DNA of 7,946 bases from Methylotenera_A sp040387515 (GTDB taxonomy: Bacteria; Pseudomonadota; Gammaproteobacteria; Burkholderiales; Methylophilaceae): NCBI GenBank assembly GCA_040387515.1, contig JAZKDP010000015.1:1-7946 (forward strand), written 5' to 3'. How positions within the stretch are numbered: the first letter of the stretch is position 1; the number at the start of each line of letters is the position of its first letter. Of this stretch, positions 1 to 7,070 are shown piece after piece. The notes beneath the pieces were generated by a model. That model was not told the origin of the DNA. It did not search any database and saw nothing but the letters and a program-made list of their open reading frames with translations. The position numbers and the translations under genes are program-made.

Positions 1-1251
1 AAGATTAAGGTCCACTTGGTCTGTACTGCCTGGTACAGCAGGCGTTTCGATATCAACGCTCTCAAAATATTGTAAGCGCTCTAAACGTACTTTAGAACGG
101 TCAATTTTATCACCAGCATACCAAGCTGATTCCAACTGGCGCATTTCACGACGTAACACGGAGTCGCGCGTGCGCGTATTGCCGGTTAAGTTAATACGGC
201 GCACATAAACACGTTTGCCAGGGTCAACAAAAAAGGTAAATGCAGCAGTATGATTTTCTTTGTTAATCTCAGGAATGGCATTCACATTTGAAAACGCATA
301 ACCTTCATTACCTAACCGATCGCTTATGGCTTTACTTGACTCAGTAATCAACTGGCGATTAAATGTATCATTTTTTGCTACTTTAATTAGCGGCTGAAGG
401 TCTGTTTCAGGCACTTGCAACTCACCTGCAAGTTTTACATCACTAATCGTATATTTCTCACCCTCAGTGATGTTAACCGTGATGTAAATATCCTGTTTAT
501 CAGGTGAAATCGATACTTGAGTAGAGTCAATTGAGAACTCTAAATAACCTTGATTCATGTAAAACGATTTCAAAGTTTCTAAATCAGCCGTCAACTTTTG
601 TTTAGAATACTGATCGTCTTTATTCCACCAACTCATCCAATTAGGGGTTGTCAGCAGAAATTCGGCGCGTAAATCTTCAGTGGTGTAGACATTGTTGCCA
701 ACGATATTAATATCGCGAATTTTCGCAACAACGCCCTCTTCGATTTCAAACTTAACTGCTACACGATTACGCTCGAGTGGGCTGACAACCGCTTTAACCG
801 TTGCACTATATTTACCCTGCGATAAATATTGGCGTTTAATCTCTTGCTCAGCACGGTCTAGTTGTGATTTATCAAAAATCAAACCTTCTGAAATACCGAT
901 TTGCTTAAGCCCTTCAGTCATCTTGTCAGATGGAAATGACTTATTGCCTGTAAATTCAATTTTAGAAATGGCAGAACGCTCTTGCACGGTGACAACCAGC
1001 ACTTCACCTTCTGCTTCGATGCGCACGTCTTTAAAAAAGCCTGTGTTATAGAGTGATTTAATGGCCTGTGTGGCCTTTTCATCACTCATCACATCACCCA
1101 CTTGCACGGGCAGGTAGTTAAAGATAGTGCCAGCTTCAGTGCGTTGCAAACCTTCGACGCGAATATCTTTTACGACGAAAGGTTCAAGCGCCAAAACATG
1201 CTGGCTGAAGAGTGCGAAGACGATAGCGGGGATATGGCGGATTTTAAACAA
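1..1251 (-). CDS. bamA: Outer membrane protein assembly factor BamA (partial, N-terminal POTRA part)
   Basis: BamA is the central subunit of the BAM complex, which folds and inserts beta-barrel proteins into the outer membrane. The visible 417 residues start with a signal peptide (1-21; basic FKIRH, hydrophobic core, cleavage after VLA) followed by LEPFVVKDIRVEGLQR, a hallmark of the mature BamA N-terminus. POTRA repeats fall at roughly 25-92, 93-175, 176-265, 266-347 and 348 onwards. POTRA3 carries NWMSWWNKDDQYS, and POTRA5 carries RRINLTGNTRTRDSVLRREM and VPGSTDQVD. The window edge cuts the gene near the end of POTRA5, so the C-terminal barrel (family total about 750-800 residues) is missing because of the window, not a mutation. 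The start is TTG at 1251: no in-frame ATG exists near the signal peptide, and GGG lies 8 bases upstream. It follows rseP by 14 bases, the usual order. Confidence 0.96.
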   Translation of the reverse strand, partial: MFKIRHIPAIVFALFSQHVLALEPFVVKDIRVEGLQRTEAGTIFNYLPVQVGDVMSDEKATQAIKSLYNTGFFKDVRIEAEGEVLVVTVQERSAISKIEFTGNKSFPSDKMTEGLKQIGISEGLIFDKSQLDRAEQEIKRQYLSQGKYSATVKAVVSPLERNRVAVKFEIEEGVVAKIRDINIVGNNVYTTEDLRAEFLLTTPNWMSWWNKDDQYSKQKLTADLETLKSFYMNQGYLEFSIDSTQVSISPDKQDIYITVNITEGEKYTISDVKLAGELQVPETDLQPLIKVAKNDTFNRQLITESSKAISDRLGNEGYAFSNVNAIPEINKENHTAAFTFFVDPGKRVYVRRINLTGNTRTRDSVLRREMRQLESAWYAGDKIDRSKVRLERLQYFESVDIETPAVPGSTDQVDLNL

Positions 1252-1259
1252 ATGATTAA

Positions 1260-1262
1260 CCC
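1260..1262 (-). promoter_or_regulatory. Short Shine-Dalgarno element for bamA TTG start
   Basis: On the minus strand GGG sits 8 bases before the TTG at 1251, in the string GGGTTAATCATTTG. It is a weak core, but the TTG is the only plausible start that yields a proper signal peptide. Nearly the same leader precedes the uppS TTG start. Assignment is by inspection only. Confidence 0.45.
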
Positions 1263-1265
1263 GAA

Positions 1266-2660
1266 TTAAATTGTAGTGAATAGTCGACTAAAGTCATTAA
1301 AAATGGCAATGGTCATAAGCAAACCTAGTAACACAAATCCTATTTTTTGCCCAACCAGCATTGTTTGATCTGACACTGGCGAACCCTTTAATATTTCAAC
1401 GATATAATACATCAAATGCCCGCCATCTAACACAGGTATTGGCAAAAGGTTAAGCACGCCGATACTAATGCTGACCAATGCAAGAAAACTAAGAAAGGTA
1501 TTCAGCCCTAAATTTGCACTCTCGCCTGCAAATGTTGCAATGGTGACAGGACCGCTAATGCCTTTAATAGAAACTTGTCCGGTAATCATTTTACCTAACA
1601 TTTTCAAACTGAATATTGCGGTATCCCATGTTTTTAAAATGGCTTTTTGTAAACTTTGTAATGGTGAATACTGCGTTTCAATTAAAAATTCGTCTAATGT
1701 TTTTTGATCCAACTTAACACTGGCGCCTAATCGACCAAAAGACTGATTATTTTCTGTCACCTGTTCTGGGACAACAGCTATTGTGTGCAGTTCTTGTGCG
1801 CGTTCAATCTTAACTTGTAAGGACTTATTAGGGCTGGCTTTAACCTTAGCCACCACACTTTCCCAATCTCGCATATCAATACCATTAATACTTAAAATTT
1901 TGTCGTTGGCTTTGAAATTGGCTTTCTCGGCAGCACTAGTCGGTAAAATTTCGCCAATCACCGCTGGAATATTTGGCTTAAACATACCCAAGCCAACTTT
2001 TTCTAGAATATCGACCTCAGGATCGCTATTAATTCCGCTAAAACTAAGCGTATGTACATGCAATACATTGTCAGCATTTAATGCTTCTATCGTCACATTT
2101 TTATTTTCTAACGATTCCTCCAGCAATATCCAGCGCGCATCTGTCCATGTTTTAACAGGATTACCTGCTATTGACTGAATCACTTCCCCTTTTTTCAAGC
2201 TGGCAGAAGCGGCTAAACTATTTTTGACTACATCCCCGACAATAGGGCGCATGCCTGTCACACCTTGCATAAACAAAAGCCAATACAGCAAGATAGCCAG
2301 TAACAAGTTGGCAATTGGGCCTGCCGATACAATTGCGATGCGCTTCCAGACGTTCTGGCGATTGAATGCGCGTTGTAACTCTGCTTCTGAATAACTGGCT
2401 GGCATTAAATCTAAGTTTTGTTCACGCTCGGCTTTTAGCTCTCGTTCATCCAGCATTTTGACAAAGCCACCAAGCGGTATTGCGGCCAATACGAATTCAG
2501 TCTTATCTTTACCAAAAGTTTTTTTCCACAATGGTTTACCAAAACCCACTGAGAAACGTAGTACTTTTACATTGCACCAACGCGCCACTTGAAAATGGCC
2601 ATATTCGTGAATTGTGACCAATAGTCCAATGGTCACGATAAATGCAATCAATGTCATCAT
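1266..2660 (-). CDS. rseP: RIP metalloprotease RseP (site-2 protease)
   Basis: RseP is an inner-membrane zinc protease that cuts transmembrane segments. In the well-studied enterobacterial system it cleaves the anti-sigma factor RseA after DegS and so releases sigma-E; it also clears leftover signal peptides. The 464-residue product has the HEYGH zinc motif (HExxH, 18-22) in the first membrane helix. A second membrane helix lies at about 107-131 (with SAGPIANLLLA), and tandem periplasmic PDZ domains at about 130-210 and 225-300. GPVTIA follows (370-375), then NLLPIPVLDGGH (404-415), where D412 is the expected third zinc ligand, and a last helix at about 440-455. Length is near the family norm of about 450. 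The start ATG overlaps the dxr stop (ATGA), and a second ATG follows at once, so either may be used. No clear Shine-Dalgarno is seen, so coupling to dxr is likely. It precedes bamA, the usual order. Whether RseA is the substrate here is inferred. Confidence 0.97.
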   Translation of the reverse strand: MMTLIAFIVTIGLLVTIHEYGHFQVARWCNVKVLRFSVGFGKPLWKKTFGKDKTEFVLAAIPLGGFVKMLDERELKAEREQNLDLMPASYSEAELQRAFNRQNVWKRIAIVSAGPIANLLLAILLYWLLFMQGVTGMRPIVGDVVKNSLAASASLKKGEVIQSIAGNPVKTWTDARWILLEESLENKNVTIEALNADNVLHVHTLSFSGINSDPEVDILEKVGLGMFKPNIPAVIGEILPTSAAEKANFKANDKILSINGIDMRDWESVVAKVKASPNKSLQVKIERAQELHTIAVVPEQVTENNQSFGRLGASVKLDQKTLDEFLIETQYSPLQSLQKAILKTWDTAIFSLKMLGKMITGQVSIKGISGPVTIATFAGESANLGLNTFLSFLALVSISIGVLNLLPIPVLDGGHLMYYIVEILKGSPVSDQTMLVGQKIGFVLLGLLMTIAIFNDFSRLFTTI

Positions 2661-3886
2661 GCGCTTAGCACTTGTTTATGCGTACTTTTTGCGATGCCGT
2701 TTTGTGCGAAATGCCTAGCTTCATTATCGATATCAATCAACTGGGCTAAGGATGTAACGGGTTCCGACTTAATGCTAGCAAGCGCTTTTTCAATCAAAAT
2801 AGGAATATCTAAGAAGTGAATTTCATTGTTTAAAAATGCTGCTACTGCCACTTCGTTAACGGCATTCAATATGGCTGGCGCGGTGCCGCCCAACTGCAAA
2901 GCATCGTAAGCCAATTGCAAACATGGAAAACGCTTGGTATCTGGCGCTTCAAATTCTAACTTAGCGATTTCCAGCAAATTAAGTGGGGCGACGCCAGACG
3001 CAATACGATTCGGATAGCCCAGCGCATAAGCAATCGGCGTGCGCATATCGGGATTGCCCAATTGCGCCAATACACTGCCATCAATATATTCCACCATCGA
3101 ATGAATCACACTTTGCGGATGTACAACGACCTCTATTTGCTCAGGGGCAGCATTAAATAGCCAATGCGCTTCAATCACCTCTAAACCTTTATTCATCAAG
3201 GTTGCAGAGTCAATCGTAATTTTCGCCCCCATCACCCAGTTAGGATGTTTAAGTGCCTGCGCGGGTGTAACTGCTGCTAATTGTGCTGACGAATATTGCC
3301 TAAATGGACCGCCAGATGCAGTTAAGATAATCTTGCGCACACCACCGTCACTAAGCTGTGCCAGCTGCTGTGGCGGCATCACTTGAAATATGGCGTTATG
3401 CTCACTATCAATTGGCAGTAAAGTTGCACCGCCAGCTTTAACCGCTTGCATAAACAAGCTGCCCGCCAGCACTAAAGTTTCTTTATTCGCCAATAATATA
3501 CGCTTACCTGCACGCGCCGCAGCCATCGCTGGCTTTAAACCAGCGGCACCAACAATCGCTGCCATTACAATATCAACAGCAGAATCGCTGGCAATTTGTT
3601 CTAAACCTGTCATGCCAGAAATCACTTCGGTTTTGCTGTTAATGGCTTGTAATTTTGAGCGTAAATCTAATGCGGACTTTTCATTCAATAAAACCGCGAT
3701 TTTGGGTTGAAATTGCACGCATTGCTTCAACATGACTTCTACATTTGAATTGGCAGCCAATGCATATATTTGATATTGATCCGCATGTTGCGCAATTACA
3801 TCCAGCGTTTGCAAGCCAATCGTGCCTGTACTGCCTAATACAGTTACGTTTTGTATCACTGCGTTTTTATTGGTTTGGTTTTGCAA
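2657..3886 (-). CDS. dxr: 1-deoxy-D-xylulose 5-phosphate reductoisomerase (Dxr/IspC)
   Basis: This cytoplasmic enzyme converts 1-deoxy-D-xylulose 5-phosphate to 2-C-methyl-D-erythritol 4-phosphate with NADPH and a divalent metal. It is the committed step of the MEP isoprenoid pathway and the target of fosmidomycin. Residues below count from the TTG start (409 aa). The Rossmann nucleotide motif GSTGTIG is at 18-24 and LLANKETLV at 131-139. The metal ligands are in PIDSEHNAIFQ (D160, E162) and MNKGLE (E236). SGGPF (191-195), HPNWVMG (214-220) and HPQSVIHSMVEY (256-267) are all present, followed by the C-terminal helical region. The start is uncertain. TTG at 3886 begins one base after the cdsA stop. 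GTG at 3859 would give 400 residues beginning MIQNVTVLGSTG, closer to the E. coli length of 398. Neither has a clear Shine-Dalgarno. The product feeds the precursor pool used by UppS two genes upstream. Confidence 0.96.
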   Translation of the reverse strand: MQNQTNKNAVIQNVTVLGSTGTIGLQTLDVIAQHADQYQIYALAANSNVEVMLKQCVQFQPKIAVLLNEKSALDLRSKLQAINSKTEVISGMTGLEQIASDSAVDIVMAAIVGAAGLKPAMAAARAGKRILLANKETLVLAGSLFMQAVKAGGATLLPIDSEHNAIFQVMPPQQLAQLSDGGVRKIILTASGGPFRQYSSAQLAAVTPAQALKHPNWVMGAKITIDSATLMNKGLEVIEAHWLFNAAPEQIEVVVHPQSVIHSMVEYIDGSVLAQLGNPDMRTPIAYALGYPNRIASGVAPLNLLEIAKLEFEAPDTKRFPCLQLAYDALQLGGTAPAILNAVNEVAVAAFLNNEIHFLDIPILIEKALASIKSEPVTSLAQLIDIDNEARHFAQNGIAKSTHKQVLSA

Positions 3887-3887
3887 T

Positions 3888-4709
3888 TTAGATAGCCGAA
3901 TTAAAGTAGTTGTACAAATAAATCATCAATATTGCGATAGGTAAGCTGGGGATAATGCCGTCAATGCGATCCAGAATTCCACCATGCCCCGGCAATAAAC
4001 TGCCGCTATCTTTCAGCATAGCCTGTCGTTTTATCATAGACTCAAATAAATCGCCAGCAACGCCTAGTATGGTAACAATCCATAACGCAGGAAAAACAGC
4101 TAATTGCTTAAACTCAAAACCGAAATATAAAACCGCACCAAACAACGTCACAGCAATCAATGCGCCGGCTACGCCTTCCCAAGTTTTACCTGGGCTGATA
4201 GTTGGTGCTAATTTATGTTTACCAAAATTTTTACCTGCAAAATAAGCAGCAGTGTCTGCAATCCAAATCGTCGCCAACAGCACTAATAACAACCAAGGAT
4301 CTGCACCTTTTGCACAAATCAAAGCCAGCCAAAGTGATGTGATTAATAACAAACCTAACATCGCCATCACTAATTTATTGTTAATTAAACATTTAGTTTT
4401 AAACCAAAATGGCACCACAAATAGCCAAAATAATGCAGCTACAAAAAACACAATGAGCGATTTAAAAAAGAACACATGAAAACCATATTGCGTTATTAGC
4501 AATACGACAAAAATGCCACCAATCCCAGTAACAGCCAAATACAGGCTACTCTGTAACGAAGTGAGCTTAATCATGCCACCCCACTCATGCAACGCCAGCA
4601 AAGAAATGGCCAGCATACAATAAGCCCACAGCGTGTTGCTCAACATAAAAAGCGCAGGGATAAAAACAGCCACTAATAGGCAGGCAGTGATAATGCGGGT
4701 TTTGAGCAT
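3888..4709 (-). CDS. cdsA: Phosphatidate cytidylyltransferase (CDP-diacylglycerol synthase)
   Basis: CdsA is a polytopic inner-membrane enzyme that joins CTP and phosphatidic acid into CDP-diacylglycerol and pyrophosphate. All major phospholipids (phosphatidylethanolamine, phosphatidylglycerol, cardiolipin) derive from this product. The 273-residue protein is mostly hydrophobic, with about eight membrane segments, for example near 8-26, 28-42, 56-73, 82-101, 115-132, 139-157, 180-198 and 206-220. The C-terminal family signature is complete at 224-250: SMIKR, then KDSGSLLPGHGGILDRID, with the acidic metal-binding residues D234, D247 and D250. ISPGKTWEG (171-179) is another conserved stretch. 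The ATG start lies 8 bases after the uppS stop with no obvious Shine-Dalgarno, so coupling to uppS is likely. Length matches the family (about 270-285). Nothing is unusual. Confidence 0.96.
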   Translation of the reverse strand: MLKTRIITACLLVAVFIPALFMLSNTLWAYCMLAISLLALHEWGGMIKLTSLQSSLYLAVTGIGGIFVVLLITQYGFHVFFFKSLIVFFVAALFWLFVVPFWFKTKCLINNKLVMAMLGLLLITSLWLALICAKGADPWLLLVLLATIWIADTAAYFAGKNFGKHKLAPTISPGKTWEGVAGALIAVTLFGAVLYFGFEFKQLAVFPALWIVTILGVAGDLFESMIKRQAMLKDSGSLLPGHGGILDRIDGIIPSLPIAILMIYLYNYFNSAI

Positions 4710-4717
4710 GATTTAAG

Positions 4718-5473
4718 CTAGTTGACTACAGTGAGTTGCTCACTGGTGCGGCCAAAACGGCGCTCTCGTTGTTGATACGACTGTATGGCGTCACTAAACG
4801 CTTTCGCGTCAAAATCTGGCCATAGCGTATCAGTAAAATAAAGCTCTGTATAAGCTAACTGCCATAACAGAAAATTACTCACACGTTTTTCGCCGCCCGT
4901 TCGGATAAATAAATCTGGCTCAGTCGCATAATGCATGGATAAATAAGGCGAAAGATCTGCTTCTTCAAACTGGCCTGCTTTTTGTGGCAACGCGTTTACC
5001 ATACGATTTGTCGCCTGCAAAATATCCCAACGCCCCCCGTAATTGGCGGCAATCGTTAAAGTTAAGCCCGTATTATTAGCCGTTAGCTGTTCAGAAGCCT
5101 CCATTTGGGCAATTAACTCCGCGTTAAAACGACTGCGGTCGCCAATCAAAATCAAACGAATATTGTTATCGTGCAGCTTAACGACTTCGCGTTTTAGCGC
5201 ATCCATAAACAAACCCATTAAAAATGAAACCTCATCGTCTGGTCTGCGCCAATTTTCGCTACTAAATGCAAACAGTGTAAGAAACTTAACATTCATTTGT
5301 GCGCATTGCTTAACAATATCGCGCACGGTTTCTACCCCACGCTTATGCCCGGCAATACGCGGCAAAAAACGTTTGCGCGCCCAGCGCCCATTACCATCCA
5401 TAATCACAGCAATATGATTGGGGACTTCGCCTGAGTCAGGAATCGTTTGCGTAGAACTAGAAAAAAACTTCAA
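4718..5473 (-). CDS. uppS: (2E,6E)-farnesyl-diphosphate-specific undecaprenyl diphosphate synthase
   Basis: UppS is a cis-prenyltransferase that adds eight isopentenyl diphosphates to farnesyl diphosphate to make C55 undecaprenyl diphosphate, the lipid carrier for peptidoglycan and other surface polymers. In the 251-residue product, IAVIMDGNGRWA (21-32) carries the catalytic D26 and the phosphate-binding loop, and GHKRG (42-46) carries H43. FAFSSENWRRP is at 68-78. The C-terminal block PDLFIRTGGEKRVSNFLLWQ (186-205) holds R191 and R197, and E210 in AYTELYF matches the metal-binding glutamate. The start is TTG at 5473: the next in-frame ATG is inside the catalytic loop, and AAGGG sits 7 bases upstream. 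It lies 28 bases after frr and 8 before cdsA. The motif set separates it from trans-prenyltransferases; C55 product length is assumed from the family. Confidence 0.97.
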   Translation of the reverse strand: MKFFSSSTQTIPDSGEVPNHIAVIMDGNGRWARKRFLPRIAGHKRGVETVRDIVKQCAQMNVKFLTLFAFSSENWRRPDDEVSFLMGLFMDALKREVVKLHDNNIRLILIGDRSRFNAELIAQMEASEQLTANNTGLTLTIAANYGGRWDILQATNRMVNALPQKAGQFEEADLSPYLSMHYATEPDLFIRTGGEKRVSNFLLWQLAYTELYFTDTLWPDFDAKAFSDAIQSYQQRERRFGRTSEQLTVVN

Positions 5474-5480
5474 TGATTAA

Positions 5481-5485
5481 CCCTT
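5481..5485 (-). promoter_or_regulatory. Shine-Dalgarno for uppS that fixes a TTG start
   Basis: AAGGG on the minus strand lies 7 bases before TTG at 5473, good spacing for a ribosome binding site. With no upstream or nearby in-frame ATG, it supports TTG as the true uppS start. Confidence 0.65.
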
Positions 5486-5501
5486 AAAATTAGCCTAAAA
5501 A

Positions 5502-6059
5502 TTAAACGGCCATCAAATCAGCTTCTTTAACTTGCAACAGTTTATCCACGTCAATCACGGCTTTATCTGTCATTTTTTGCACTTCGTCTTGCGCACGGCG
5601 CTCATCATCCTCACTGATTTCTTTATCTTTTAATAGTTTTTTCAGCGCATCATTGGCATCTCGACGCACATTACGAATCGCCACTTTCGCACCTTCACCT
5701 TCTGTACGCACAATTTTGGTTAAATCGCGACGACGCTCCTCTGTCAACATTGGCATCGGCACGCGAATCAAATCACCATTCGTGGCAGGATTCAAACCTA
5801 AATCACAGTCACGGATAGCTTTCTCTACCTTACCTATCATGTTTTTTTCATAAGGCTGCACGTTAATCGTACGCGCATCGCCTAAGTTCACGTTTGCCAC
5901 TTGGTTAACAGCAACCATTGAACCGTAATACTCCACCATCACATGGTCCAGCAAACCCGTATGTGCACGGCCTGTGCGTACTTTAGCCAGATCATTTTTT
6001 AGGGATTCTAATGATTTCTGCATTTTCAAATCCGCTGTTTTTTTAATTTCTTCCAACAT
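5502..6059 (-). CDS. frr: Ribosome recycling factor
   Basis: RRF works with EF-G in the cytoplasm to split the post-termination ribosome complex so that its subunits and mRNA can be reused. The product is 185 residues, the same length as E. coli RRF, and is collinear with it. The first long helix holds KVRTGRAHTGLLD (26-38), followed by the small beta-rich domain with VEYYG (42-46). DLGLNP (86-91), IRVPMPMLTEERRRDLTKIV (98-117) and NVRRDAND (130-137, with the key R132) then lead into the helical KDKEISEDDERRAQDEVQK region. The start is ATG at 6059. The frame stays open to a TTG at 6071, but that TTG overlaps the GGAG Shine-Dalgarno, so the longer form is rejected. It follows pyrH after 53 bases, a very common pairing, and precedes uppS by 28. 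Confidence 0.98.
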   Translation of the reverse strand: MLEEIKKTADLKMQKSLESLKNDLAKVRTGRAHTGLLDHVMVEYYGSMVAVNQVANVNLGDARTINVQPYEKNMIGKVEKAIRDCDLGLNPATNGDLIRVPMPMLTEERRRDLTKIVRTEGEGAKVAIRNVRRDANDALKKLLKDKEISEDDERRAQDEVQKMTDKAVIDVDKLLQVKEADLMAV

Positions 6060-6065
6060 ATACTT

Positions 6066-6069
6066 CTCC
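6066..6069 (-). promoter_or_regulatory. Shine-Dalgarno for frr
   Basis: GGAG on the minus strand, 6 bases before ATG at 6059. It is the clearest ribosome binding site in the window and decides the start in favour of the 185-residue form over the 189-residue TTG form. Confidence 0.85.
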
Positions 6070-6112
6070 AACTTTACTTTTATTTATTCATTATTGAGCT
6101 TAAAACTGTATT

Positions 6113-6832
6113 CTAAGCGACAACCACACGTGTGCCTTCATTCTCGCCCATCACAACACGCATTAACGCACCTGGTTTAAAGATACTAAACACTGAAATC
6201 GGTAATTTTTGATCGCGACACAATGTTAAAGCCGTTGCGTCCATTACTTTTAAGTCTTTTATAATCGCTTCGTCAAAAGTTACAGTTTCATATCGCGTCG
6301 CATTGGGATTTTTTTTAGGATCATCCGTATAGATACCATCGACTTTGGTGGCTTTTAATACAATTTCAGCATTAATTTCCATGCCACGCAAAGCTGCAGC
6401 AGTATCTGTCGTAAAAAACGGATTACCAGTTCCTGCGCCGAAAATTACCACGCGCCCTTCTTCCAAATAACGTATTGCTTTACCGCGAATATAAGGTTCG
6501 GCTACTTGCTCAATATTCAGCGCACTTTGTACACGCGCTTTTATGCCGATGTGTTTCATGGCGTCTTGCAAGGCTAATGCGTTCATCACAGTCGCCAACA
6601 TGCCCATATAGTCCGCAGTCGCTCTATCCATGCCTGCCGCAGCTGGCGCTACGCCACGAAAAATATTGCCTCCACCAATGACCACTCCCACTTCAACACC
6701 CAAATCGACAATTTCTTTGATTTGAGTAACGATATCATTAATAGTAGCGCGGTTAATGCCATAAGCATCATCGCCCATTAATGCCTCGCCAGAAAGTTTA
6801 AGTAGTATGCGTTTGTAGGCTGGTTTTGCCAT
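6113..6832 (-). CDS. pyrH: UMP kinase (uridylate kinase)
   Basis: PyrH phosphorylates UMP to UDP with ATP, the step that feeds all UTP and CTP synthesis. Bacterial forms are hexamers of the amino-acid-kinase fold, usually activated by GTP and inhibited by UTP. The 239-residue product has the N-terminal LLKLSGEAL (10-18, K12 and G15), then GVVIGGGNIFRG (49-60) and MDRATADYMGM (68-78). GAGTGNPFFTTDTAA (132-146) forms the UMP and catalytic region, and KATKVDGIYTDDP (160-172) with MDATAL (197-202) lines the nucleotide site. Length equals the family norm (about 240). The ATG at 6832 is preceded by AGGG with 6 bases of spacing. It is the first gene after the tsf terminator and probably heads the transcription unit running through bamA, so it should have a promoter in the leader upstream. 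CdsA further down consumes CTP, a metabolic link only. Confidence 0.98.
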   Translation of the reverse strand: MAKPAYKRILLKLSGEALMGDDAYGINRATINDIVTQIKEIVDLGVEVGVVIGGGNIFRGVAPAAAGMDRATADYMGMLATVMNALALQDAMKHIGIKARVQSALNIEQVAEPYIRGKAIRYLEEGRVVIFGAGTGNPFFTTDTAAALRGMEINAEIVLKATKVDGIYTDDPKKNPNATRYETVTFDEAIIKDLKVMDATALTLCRDQKLPISVFSIFKPGALMRVVMGENEGTRVVVA

Positions 6833-6838
6833 GGTTTA

Positions 6839-6842
6839 CCCT
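6839..6842 (-). promoter_or_regulatory. Shine-Dalgarno for pyrH
   Basis: AGGG on the minus strand, 6 bases before the ATG at 6832, fits a ribosome binding site and supports this start. Confidence 0.6.
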
Positions 6843-6889
6843 GTTTTAATATTTCGATTATTTAATCACAAACCCTATGATTTTACTAA

Positions 6890-6917
6890 ATTATCCGCTG
6901 GATTTAATTTAGTTTAA
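6890..6917 (-). promoter_or_regulatory. Candidate promoter for pyrH and the downstream genes
   Basis: A promoter is expected between the tsf terminator and pyrH. The best -10-like element seen on the minus strand is GATAAT (6895-6890, 5 of 6 to consensus). A poor -35 candidate, TTAAAC (6917-6912, 3 of 6), lies 16 bases upstream of it. This would give a leader of about 50 bases before pyrH. The region is AT-rich, so such matches arise by chance. A second weak possibility is TTGAAT on the minus strand near 6970, without a convincing -10. The rest of 6833-7017 shows no open frame, repeat or RNA structure that I can support. Confidence 0.25.
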
Positions 6918-7017
6918 CGGTGTTTTATTGATTTTTTTAGTATTGCTTTACTCGGTTTAAATGGATTCAAGAAAATTTAAAGTCATGTTTTACAGCCATG
7001 CCATCTAAAAATTGACG

Positions 7018-7059
7018 AAAAAAAAGTGAGCTCGGCAGTACGCCAAGCCCACTTTTTTC
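7018..7059 (-). terminator. Rho-independent terminator after tsf
   Basis: On the minus strand the 12-base arm AGTGGGCTTGGC (7053-7042) pairs with GCCGAGCTCACT (7036-7025) across the 5-base loop GTACT. The stem has no mismatch, only two G-U wobbles, and is followed at once by a run of seven T (7024-7018). It starts about 18 bases after the tsf stop and should end tsf transcripts, isolating pyrH. The plus strand also has a T tract (7054-7059) after the stem, so it could work both ways, although no plus-strand gene needs it. Confidence 0.9.
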
Positions 7060-7070
7060 TTTAAGACTTT

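Noticed and set aside
692..1051. Plus-strand open frame of 119 codons opposite bamA
   Set aside because: It lies wholly antisense to the POTRA-coding region, and its serine- and threonine-rich translation shows no domain; a shadow frame.
1783..2178. Plus-strand open frame of 131 codons opposite rseP
   Set aside because: It is antisense to conserved RseP coding sequence, has no recognisable motif and no ribosome binding site I can see; it is a shadow frame.
5043..5417. Plus-strand open frame of 124 codons opposite uppS
   Set aside because: It overlaps the catalytic part of uppS on the other strand and shows no family features; a shadow frame.
6060..6071. A four-codon N-terminal extension of frr from TTG at 6071
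   Set aside because: The TTG and next codon form the GGAG ribosome binding site of the ATG at 6059, and the ATG form matches the 185-residue length of E. coli RRF.
6060..6112. Possible promoter between pyrH and frr
   Set aside because: The stretch is AT-rich and offers only loose -10-like strings (such as TAATGA) without a supporting -35; it is better read as an operon spacer with the frr ribosome binding site.
6856..6867. Short inverted repeat GATTA-AA-TAATC as an operator or terminator
   Set aside because: Five AT-rich base pairs with a two-base centre are too weak to call as a feature; it is only mentioned within the pyrH leader finding.
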